DNA of 64,000 nt. Source: Aquatica leii. Its lineage: Eukaryota; Arthropoda; Insecta; Coleoptera; Lampyridae. A program made the position numbers and the translations under genes. Numbering within the stretch: the first letter of the stretch is position 1; each line of letters begins with the position of its first letter. Of the stretch, positions 23,135 to 32,956 are shown piece by piece. The notes under the pieces were generated by a model, which was not told the origin of the DNA, did no database searches, and was given only the letters and a program-made list of their open reading frames with translations. The DNA is taken from positions 128,916,545-128,980,544 of the forward strand of contig CM069433.1 of the NCBI GenBank assembly GCA_035610365.1, read 5' to 3'.

Positions 23135-23698
23135 CATGCTCGAATATTTAAAGCTGCTTTATCGCATAATCGTTTTGTGTCCATTCATTCGCTTTAAGAA
23201 CACGAATTGAAGGGCGCAGAGACTACCCACCAGCAAAACTGCCACAAAATTTGGTGGTTGTGTAAGTTGAAGTCTTTCAATCCCCTCAAAGGCATAATGT
23301 ATAGTGGTAAGGTTTCAGGCCAAAAACTAGAGGTCAATCAAGGTCAAAAGGTCGTGCTTGGTATAGTTGGAAAATACCTTGGTGCCGATCGCGTATTGTT
23401 TGCCGACAATTTCTTTTTAATTTATAAAGGGGCAACGTTACATATGCAAAAAAATACTACGTTTGTGGGAACGGTGGGCGCAAACAAAATTTTTGTTCTG
23501 CCTGAGTTTTTGAAAAGTGCCGCACATCTTGTATTAAGCTCATTGTTTGATTTCTACAATGGCAATGTTTCACTGTGTTCATATATGCCGAAGAAAAATA
23601 AATTGGTACTAATGCTGTCTACTATGCATTATTCTGGTGAAGTAGATAATCTGAACAAGAAAAAGACAATTGAAGGATGGAAGTACCAAAGGCACTAA
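23135..23698 (+). pseudogene. piggyBac-like transposase relic
   Basis: Fragment of a piggyBac-type transposase. HARIFKAALSHNRFVSIHSL at about 23138-23197 matches the N-terminal IFRxxMSRxRFxxLLR region, then a stop. The open frame 23207-23698 contains YSGKVSGQK, VVLGIVGKYLGADRVLFADN (the D-N-F catalytic Asp segment of the family), FVGTVGANK and LMLSTMHYSGEVD, the LLSTxH region near the end of the catalytic domain. About 200 residues between the two parts are deleted. It abuts the Copia relic with no spacer that I can assign. Confidence 0.75.
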
Positions 23699-24159
23699 GT
23701 GCCATTTTGTTTTGAGTTAATAAAACAATGCTTAATATTGAAATTTTAAAAATTTTTATTATGTAATTATTTTGAGGCATATTTATTACAACGAAAGACC
23801 CAATAATTGCATCATATATTACATAAAATTACAGAATTATAAATGAAAAAAATAAGTACGTAACTTTTTAGGAAAAGGCATAAGTGCCATAATAGTCTTA
23901 TATTAAACAGTACATATACCAAGTGGCAATTCTATGTTTTATTACTAGTTGAAGCTGCTTCATGTGTATCTACTCGTAATTCATGGTGTAAAATTTGTCT
24001 ATAAAAAATCTGTGTTCCTCACACTTTAGATAACTTATCATAGATGACAGCGACTTCTTCTTGTTATCGAAAATTTCATTTTTAAATGGTAACATCTGAA
24101 GTTTCACAGACCTTGCAGAACTTGCAGAAGTGTTTTCCCTGTTTTCAAATATTGTATTC
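23699..24159. other. Non-coding gap
   Basis: AT-rich sequence between the piggyBac relic and the next transposase relic; nothing recognised. Confidence 0.5.
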
Positions 24160-25518
24160 TTACCACGTTTCTAAATCAGAGACTGATTCTTTTATCATCA
24201 GAACTGTGGATCTTTTAGAACCTATTTTAATTTTAATAGCTTTAGTAATATTAATTTTTTTTGTATCCAAAAATATATCTGCAGGCGTTTTTATGTCCCA
24301 AAACCCACATTGTACCATATCAACTACTACAAACGGAGGGTTATATTTTGCTGACCGTACCACATCATGTAAATCACTTGGGATCATAGCTTGCATCACT
24401 CTCTTCCTTTTTTCTATGAACGCAAAATCTCGGTCGTATGACATAAAGCTGTGACCACTTAGCAGATAGTTATACTCGATAAAAAACTCTATGAAGAACT
24501 AAAAAAAACAAAACAAAACTTACCATTCAATTTTTGTTTTGCCTGGCACAGTTATCGCTCCAGAGCAGTAGATGCCTTTTTTGTATTATTCCAGAGTTTA
24601 GTATTTTCAACAAATAAGATGTTACTTCATTTCCTCCGCGGCAACTTACACCCTCGTGCCACATACACATGTAACCATGATTATTATCGGTCACGTGAAT
24701 ACCTATATTATAACAAGATAGCTGGCTTAAATAAAACATATCTGAGTAGGTAAGCGTCTGAACAAACATAACTTGTTCCATATCAAACGATATGCAGCAT
24801 TTTTCACTGCCAGGAAGTTGTGACATAGTTTTCTGCAATTTCATGTATTCTAGGGACTTTTCTACTTTGCGGTGATGAATCTTAAGTTGAGTTTTTGCTG
24901 CAGCGCTGTTGCTATTGTTCAGTTTAGACTCGCATTCTAACTTATCACATGTATGGCAAGTTTCTCTCTTGGTTTTGCGAAATCATTTTAAAAAATCTAT
25001 TCTATATTCTATAATACTTATATGTCACTATATTGTGCGTGTACTTTACCTTGAATGCTTTAAAAAGCCGATGAATGTTCAAATCCGGACTTAAATACTC
25101 TTTTTCAGTTTTGTTACGTTCATAATGAGAGACATCTCTTGGAATGGACGCAATATGTTGGTGAATAAGCTGAAGATCGTTTGCCGTAAATTTGCCTGGT
25201 TTGTGGTTAGTACGCCTATCACGAAAAGTAACTTCACCGAACTTTTTCTTATTGGTAAGACCAACAACCCTTTTTTGAGACAAACGAAAAATATCCATGT
25301 TTTTCGGCAAACCTGCTGAAAGTTTCCTTCTTTATCAGGAACTGTGTAACAAATTTTTGTCTTCTGCTTTCAGCGACGTTTTGGTGGCCTTCATGTCGGC
25401 ATCTTTTAATTGGAACAAGATTGAATAACCCCATTAAATACGTGCCTTGTGTTTTGCAATCTTCTGCATAAAATTTCTCAAACAGCTGAAGTCTTCTATC
25501 ATAATTAATTTTTCCCAA
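24160..25518 (-). pseudogene. SDNC-QNKN insect transposase-like family, copy A
   Basis: Four minus-strand frames line up as one decayed protein of a large repetitive insect family that I know only as uncharacterised proteins. 25518-25249: FEKFYAEDCKTQGTYLMGL and RRQKFVTQF, its N-terminal part. 25310-25002: FGEVTFRDRRTNHKPGKF, QHIASIPRDVSHYER and EYLSPDLNIHRLF, the hallmark SIPxxxSHY segment. 24844-24527: GYMCMWHEGVSCRGGNEVTS and LLLWSDNCARQNKN, an RNase-H-like acidic motif. 24444-24160: MSYDRDFAFIEKRKR and NPPFVVVDM, the C-terminal part. Frameshifts separate the pieces. The acidic motif and copy number suggest a DDE transposase, but superfamily is not assigned. Confidence 0.65.
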
Positions 25519-27356
25519 TCAAAATAGCACTTTCAGACTTTCTGAAAATGAGAATTTTTTTTTATAGTAAGTACATTGTTTTCTTATAGTAGGCAAAAGG
25601 ATTTTCATATTTTTCCTAACCTATAATTAAATACATCTTAACTTGGCGGAGTTTTTTCTGGCATTTCAACTTTCTTTCGGTTAATATTATTATTACAACC
25701 CCTACCAGCTGCAGTGGGGTAGTAACTATAAACACAGTGCCCTAGCTCAGAAGGAGAGGGGAAGTAAGTAACAAATAATAATGCAGCCGTATTTTGAGGT
25801 AGCTTATATAATCAAAAAAATTCCACATAAACTTAAAAGATTTAGCAAATACCCGAAGATATAGACGCCATGTAGTTTATTTTGAAAACAAATCTTGTAA
25901 TTCTGGCAAAATTACCAAAGCCAACCAAAGATATCAATACAATCAGAATCCAGAACAAATTAGTATTATCAATACAAACACAGTAAATATACAATAGATA
26001 TAAGAATAATATATAAAAATAAAAAGTTAATATGGACTCCAAATACATAAGTCAGTAACACAAACTAAAAAGTTAGTAATTTCTACCGATAGGTAGTAAT
26101 CTCCCTCGGTGCAATAATCGTAGAAGCAAATTTTCAATAACTTATCGTAGAGTAATCAAAACAAAAATTAAATAAGAGGGGAAATTTTGCCACCGGTTAA
26201 GTAAACGTGCACTCAATCAAGATGTCTAAGCAAACTTGGCCTAGTCAAAATCGAATGACCAAAAGTGAAATTGAAAGCAAATAATGCTACATAAAATGTA
26301 AAAAAGTAGAATACTACCTTAATCGAGCACACATATACCTGTAGATCGGTTGACTTGTCCAGAGCTCTGTCCAAGTTCCTAGTCATCAGTCATCAGAAGT
26401 TAGCTAAAACAAAAAAGAAAGACAGTACCATACTTCGCAGTTAATGTAGGTTAGAACATAACCAAAATTACAGCAATACATGAGTTTACTTATACAATCT
26501 AATAATTGACGTTACGTTTACTTAACTTAAAAAAAAACTAGCATCGTAAATTTTCCATGGACTGCCTCCAATGAAATCCTGTAGATAACGATCCTACTTA
26601 GTAATGATTCCAAATCAAACGACAGAAAATTATAGACAAATTGTCTCTATCAGAAGTCGTAATTACAATAGCAATGGTTGTATTACGTAACATAACGGCA
26701 CTCGTCCTTGACTTGACTTTCACCCGCCATCATTCACCCTTTTTTTTCTTTGGAAATGGTTACAACATCCAGGAAGAAAGCAACCAAAAGAAAGAAAAAA
26801 CCCTCTGTAACAATTTATCTAATTTAGAAACAATAAAATTTGGATTAGAAAACTCACCAGGCTAAGAATTACCCATTTAAATCAAACTTTTACCGCAGTA
26901 TTAAAACTACGTGTGCATAGCAACGCAGCGAAAAATCTACAAGAACCGGCCTAATGCGATTAAAACGTTTGGTGACCTTTAGACTTAGCCCAAACCCGTA
27001 TCTCACTATAGAGGCAAATTTAATATTTACATTGCAGAAAATGGCATTTTTATTTCTCCTTTGCTGTTTGATAAGCCGTCCAACACGTTTCTCTGCTTGC
27101 ATTTTTTAAGAAACTGTTAAAAAACAATACCAAATAACAAACAAGTGAGAGCGCAAACAAATGTAAACATGACAACGCAAATGGCACTTATAACCTTTCT
27201 TAATAAAATTGTTCTAGGCATAAAACCTGGCGCAATCTTTTAGTTACTTTTTAAACTCTAACCCATTACATGGCACGTATACCCTTTGTAGAGAAATACA
27301 TAGAATGTTTTGAAGCAAATATTGCAGCCACTTGTTGGGCTTATAAAAAATAGTTA

Positions 27357-29349
27357 ATTTGCGTCATCTTACCCTCCACTAAGGATAAGATGACGCACTG
27401 TGCTGGCAAAGATGGCGCATTTATTTATTTATTTAGTAGTACAAAGAACAAAAGTTATTTGAAAAAGAAATATATTGCTCAAAGAAAAAGTAAATAAAAC
27501 ATCAAAATTTCACATTAACAAAAGTCATAAACGTAATTTTCGGGTCTTTTGGAACCACTACATTCTTTATGCACCCATTTTATAGAGCTTGTACATCGAT
27601 ACCACGTTTTGGTCTTTCTACTAAAATCTCCACATAAGATGCACGTATCCATTTCTGTTCCTTCGTCGCTCATGTCGTCCAATTCATCGTCATTGCATAG
27701 AGCTTCCTCGTCCAAATTCAGTATCGCTGTGAGCTATAATTTTTTTGGATATTTTTTTTTCATTGTGCCTTGGACTTTGGTTTTCCCTTTATTTTCATTC
27801 CGTTTTTTTGCACCCGCGTCATCATCAAATACTTTTCTAGTAAATTTTTTCTTTAGCTCTTGCAATTTTGCCAATTTTTCCTTTTTTTTATCCTTTTTTT
27901 TTTACAAGCTTTCTTTCAAAGGAGTGGTTGTTAGTTTTTCAGAATGTTGTTTTTGTCGACCATATTTTCTTTTAACTTGCTTATTAGGCACAGGAACAGG
28001 AGAAATATGAGAAATAGAAACATTTATACGTTTGTCTGGTAAATTCTGTTTTGGAAGGGGCGACTGCTTGCTTGTTGATGGTCGCGGTGATTCCGACTCT
28101 CTTCTTGAAGATTGAGTTGTCATTCAAGGAGGAGTTGTCATTTCTTGAACAGTTCCTTGAGGGGTTTCTGATTTTAGATTGTAAAAAAGAATTACAATGG
28201 CGACCATACGCATTTTTTAAACTAGAGAAAAATGTCACATCCAAGGGTTGCAATTTGTGAGAAGTATGAAGTGGGATACTAACCATAACAATCCCATTCT
28301 CTTTGCAAAATTTATATATGTCAAATGAAATATGGCTAGAGTGATTTTCCAATATAATTAATACGGGATTCTCGGGGCTAGATGAAACATTTCTTTAAAA
28401 TGTTTCAGCCATAAAGAAAACACGTACTCATTGCTCCATCCATTATCTGTGCATGTGTAAATTGCACCACTTGGTCCATTCTTCTGAAGCTGCCGGTTCA
28501 TTCGCTTCCTAGGAAAAAAAACAATGGTGGTATATAATTTCCAGATGCACTAAACGCGATAATCACTGTAATATTTTTTCCACGTTCCCACGAGGAAATA
28601 ACCCCAAACTGCTTCACTCCTTTAGGTCCGAGTCTTTTACGCAATTCTTTAGGAACCGTAGATATACCGGTTTCATCTACATTCTAGATACGGTTTGGGA
28701 GAAGCTTATACTTTTCCTGCACATTTTTCAAGTTTTCAGAATAACGGTCCACTTCGCTTTTATTGAACGCGGTTATCCGATTTATACTGGTCGCTTCGGG
28801 TTTCCTTAAAGAAAGTTGAGGATTCCTTTTTATAAAACCCTGGTACCAGTCCTTTTCCGCCATTCCTTTTTCTTTGTTGAAATTATGTTTAATTTCATTC
28901 TGTTCGGCATACTTGAATACCATCGTGCTTAATTCTATGCAGGTGATGTCAAAAAATAAATTTGCCAAATTCAGAACATGGCTCACAATCTCCTGTTCCT
29001 GAACTGATGAAAACAATGGAGCTCTACCAAACGACTCAGATTTGCATTCTTTTGTTAAATCTTTCACTTTAAGTTTTCACCTTAACGTAGCTTCATGAAT
29101 CCCAATGCCCTCGCCACTTCCCGAATTTTACGGCCATCATTCAGAATTGTATTTAAGGCTTAGTCAAGAGCTGCCGCAGAAAACGACCCTCTCTGAGTTT
29201 TTCTAATATATTTCCCCATTTCTACAAAAAATGTACAATAAACACTATAAATGATACTTATTTGGATGTGTCGTGTTTGTTAAGATAAGAAACTCAAAGG
29301 GACAAGATGACGCACGCTAATGGCAAAGATGACGCAACCTGCGTCAACT
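27357..29349 (-). mobile_element. Second pogo/Tigger element
   Basis: About 2.0 kb with TA at both proposed edges (27355-27356 and 29350-29351). GCGTCATCTT occurs at 27361-27370 and inverted at 27387-27396 and 27409-27418 (one mismatch) on the left, and inverted at 29304-29313 and 29326-29335 on the right, so both ends carry several copies of one motif. Outer TIRs match only imperfectly. It holds one degraded transposase. Confidence 0.6.
27515..29219 (-). pseudogene. pogo transposase with C-terminal PHD-like finger, decayed
   Basis: Start at 29219 gives MGKYIRKTQRGSFSAAAL, a psq helix-turn-helix N-terminus, then a stop and a shift. 29067-28684 is open: FIKRNPQLSLRKPEATS, FNKSEVDRYSENL, ending PNRI before a stop directly in front of NVDETGI (about 28680, first catalytic Asp). 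The following region holds GPKGVKQFG and [10 protein letters not shown]. The second catalytic position reads LENHSSH where the family has LDNHSSH, an Asp to Glu change. LQPLDVTFF keeps the third Asp (about 28250). The C-terminal frame 27715-27515 has CILCGDFSRK, WYRCTSS and WVHKECSG ending YVYDFC, a PHD-like zinc finger often found at the end of insect pogo proteins. Several lesions; inactive. Confidence 0.82.
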
Positions 29350-29724
29350 TAGCCGACTAAACACAACTCAATTAAAATTCTCCTTAAAATGATTTAGCAT
29401 CAAATATTTCACTGATTAACCCACGTGAAGAAAGAATAAATTGCACGCAAGCCTATCATATTAAACTGGACTTAAAAAAAGCTCAATTAAACAACTTACC
29501 ATTAATATTTGCAGGATAATAAATAACAAAAATACCACGTGTTTTACATTTAAGTGCATCACACACACTAAACAGTGACCTGCATTTACCGGTAAAACTT
29601 AGAAGTAATAGTACACTCCTAAGGAGGGCGACACGAGTATTAAAACTGAATTTACCGTATTAGTAATTAAAACGCAGAGGTGCTTCATCTTAAACGCTGC
29701 GTCATCATCGACGCTCTTCCCCTA

Positions 29725-32593
29725 CTCTGTTTTTATGATTCATCAGAATAGCGCATATTCATTAATTCGTTTAAAACTAGCCTTAAAGCAATAGTAAGTC
29801 AAGTACTTATACAAAATTTTACGATATTTCTAGAATAATATATGCTGCTAAAATATTTATGTTACTTTTATGTTGATGCAATGGAAGTATGCATACAATT
29901 AAACAGATTACAATATAATTTTTTTAATTAATTTTTATATAATCAATATTTTTTAAAGTTACGACATTTTGCATGTAATTTACATTATTACTATTAACTG
30001 TAATTTGTAAAGCTTTGTTATTAAACGTAAAGTTTTTACTAAAAACTTATTGAAAAATCTCTTTATATGTTGATTTTTTTACGGTTCCCTTAAATTTAAT
30101 AGATAGATAATGTACATACCATGTATTTTTTCTGCTTTTACAATTTTTAATAAGCTGTTTCTACTTATTTACTGGAAAGGTATATCCAAAGACAATTGTA
30201 ACAAATCAATCAAAAGTATCTTAATATTATCACTTAACATCAGTTAGTTAAAACGCATTAATTACCAATATTAATTAAAAGAAACTGATTAACCAAAAAT
30301 GAATTTCAGTTGGTTAAAACAAATTAGTTAATAAAATGGTTAAAAACAACTGATGCACTTAACTGGATCATTTATTTTTAAAGTTAAAATAACATTATTA
30401 TATTAACATTATTTATGTATTTAATTTTTGCAAAATAAAATTTAAACTGTTAAATATATCGGGGTAATACTTTCTGTTTATTATTATCTCTCATGTTTGA
30501 TGCTAAGGGTAATAGTATACATAACCATAAAATGTAAGAGATAGTCTAATAGTGTTATAAAACTTAGATACAGTCAGTTAATATAATACAATTATTTCAT
30601 TTAATAGTTAGTCTATAAAAGCACAACGTATCTTAAATGCGTCTTGAATAAATTGCAACAACGTTAACGTAAAATAATAAATTATGACAGCTTGAATAAC
30701 ATTATTTATAATAAAGCAACCTCAATTTCTAGTAAAGCAAACGTTGCAAAAACGTATTAAATATTTATACGTAGGTACGTAAGTATGTACACATAAGAAT
30801 GATTTTATTATAGTTAAGATAACAGTTAATATTATAACATAAAATTGCTTTATGTTATTTACCTCTTTCCTCTTTATAGTGGATAAAAATAAATGCATGA
30901 TAAGATATACTTAACTGAGATAATTGTATTCAGCGTTGTTAAATAACTCTTGTTTAATGTGCTAAACTTGATTTGAAACGTTGTTAAAAACACGCTCAAG
31001 CAATTTCACTTTAGACTTTTATGGCCTTTTGTCTAGAATTTGTGTTAAAACCAATAATTCATTTTAAAACCTTAACAATCACACGATTTTAAAACTTACT
31101 ACTTTATAATACATTTTTAAAAATTTTTTTAGCAAGTTTTTACATTTTGAAGACAAAATTTATGTTTTATTTTTATTTCGTACATTTAATTTTTAAAGTT
31201 AATTATTCCATAATATTTAAATGTGAAAGCTTTGTGGTTTCAAGTTAATTGCTCATCTAATTTTGGTGTTTTTTCACCGTTTTAATAACTGTAAACTTAA
31301 TTATTAATATTATTGTGCTACTTGTATAAATAATTAAAACTATTTCCTTTTCTTTTTGTTTTAGGTACAGTCAATTTTACATTTAACAAGACGGTGACCC
31401 TAGAAATTATTTATAAGGTAACCGATTTTACTCTATTAATTAATAATTTAAATCTTAACAAATATTAACTTAAGTTTAGAAAATGTTTTTTCTAAAATAG
31501 TTTATAGCAACATCAAGAAAACAAAAACTATTTCATAATTTTACCATAAGTGTGTTTTCCTTATTTTTTACAGGTACTGTTTACTTGAGTACTTTCAATT
31601 CCTAGTTCATCAACTATCTCTTTTTTTTAATAAAATTGTTCAAAAATCTTGAATCAAAAGGTGGCGTCAGAAAAAATACACTAAAACCTAAGATCACTGA
31701 AACTACCTAATTAATTATAGACGTAAATGTCGTAAGCTAACAGGTTTATGTTAAACAAAACAAAAAAAATTGTGTAATCTAATATTTTAGTTTCTTTTTT
31801 TCAAGTTACATATAAGGTTTACAATATATTGCTATAAAATTAAATTTTATCAAAATAAACGTTTTTGCATAAATAATAGTTTTTGTTATGGTTATTTAAA
31901 TATTTATTTTTAGAGCTAAAAGTTTGTTTTCCATAACACTTTTTTTTTAAATTAATTAAGTTACATACATAGTATCAATTGCATTAAATTCAAATTTATG
32001 TAAATAAACAAACTACAAGCAAGCAGCTTGCTAATAGAGGACAAGAGATTACTATGAATAAAATGGACTACATAAAATTTTATTCCCAATTGGTTTAGAC
32101 CTAGCCCGAATTAACCGGAATTCCGGACTGACCGTACTCGAATTGATACCAGTTTATTGTTTATGAAACGTTTATCTACGTCTATATTGAACTTTATTAG
32201 TAATCTTACAAATTAATATTTTGTATTGTATAATTAATAATTTAATTTTGAATATGTTAATTTATTTTAGTTTATTCTGATTTATAAACAAAGTTTATAT
32301 TCAAATTATAAGCAATGTAAGAATCAGTAAGTGTCATAGATAATGTATTTGTTTATGAATATTAAGAAATGAAACTAAATTACTATTTACTACATTTAAC
32401 TAATTACTACAATTTTGACAGTTATATTATGTGTATTTAATTATAGAAAAAAAGAAATGCTTTTTAAAAATTCCAAACACTGCCCGAGAGACGAGACGCA
32501 ATGCGTGACGTCATTATTAAAATTGTTTTTTCGTATATTTGATTCTGCTGTATTCTTCTTTGTTCCACAATATTACCAAAATCTAAATAATTC
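29725..32593. other. AT-rich non-coding stretch
   Basis: Nothing coding recognised. Two similar acceptor-like blocks, TTTTAGGTACAGTCAATTTT (about 31361) and TTTTTACAGGTACTGTTTAC (about 31568), lie 200 bases apart without an attached open frame. Confidence 0.55.
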
Positions 32594-32643
32594 TTTTCTC
32601 TGTCTCAAATGACACAAATTTATGTCATTTGAGACAGAGAAAA
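32594..32643. repeat. Perfect 21-bp inverted repeat
   Basis: 32594-32614 (TTTTCTCTGTCTCAAATGAC plus A) is the exact reverse complement of 32623-32643 around an 8-base loop. No mismatch. Confidence 0.95.
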
Positions 32644-32956
32644 TTAAATATTCATTAGTAAATAACAAATTGAAAACTTCTAAACATAATTTTAGTAAGA
32701 GTAGAGGAGGTTTATTCGACTCATCTGATCAAAAAGTAAAGCAAAGTATGGTATGCCTCTAGCTCATGCAGTTAGTTATGAGGTCTTAATCAAGCTTACT
32801 ACAATCTTCACACATTTTGCAAAAACAAATTGTTAGAAAACATGCGAAAATAAGTAAACATGGAAAACTTCAATAAATTGATGTATAAATGTATTAACTA
32901 TTTTTTTTAATTAATAATACTTAAAATAACGAAGTTTTGCTTAGACTACTTTTACA
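32644..32956. other. Non-coding gap
   Basis: No recognisable coding sequence. If the element starting at 32957 landed inside the pogo relic of 35.6 kb, the missing transposase half might be expected here, but I do not see it. Confidence 0.45.

Larger units (their letters stand above)
25688..29716 (-). mobile_element. Probable gypsy LTR relic, interrupted
   Basis: 25700-25755 resembles the start of the intact gypsy LTR: GTAGTAACTATAAAC against GTAGTAACATAAAC, then GTGCCCTAGCTCA against GTGCCACTAGCTCA, then an AGGGG run. At 29415 CCACGTGAA with a nearby ATTGC echoes LTR position 11211, and 29700-29725 has CTTCCCCTAC where the intact element has its CTCCCCTAC PPT. Subtracting the pogo insertion leaves about 2.0 kb, close to the 1.82-kb LTR. 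The similarity is patchy and needs alignment. Confidence 0.35.

Noticed and set aside
31345..31620. Two similar acceptor-like blocks suggesting a micro-exon
   Set aside because: No open frame continues from either, and AT-rich sequence gives many such sites.
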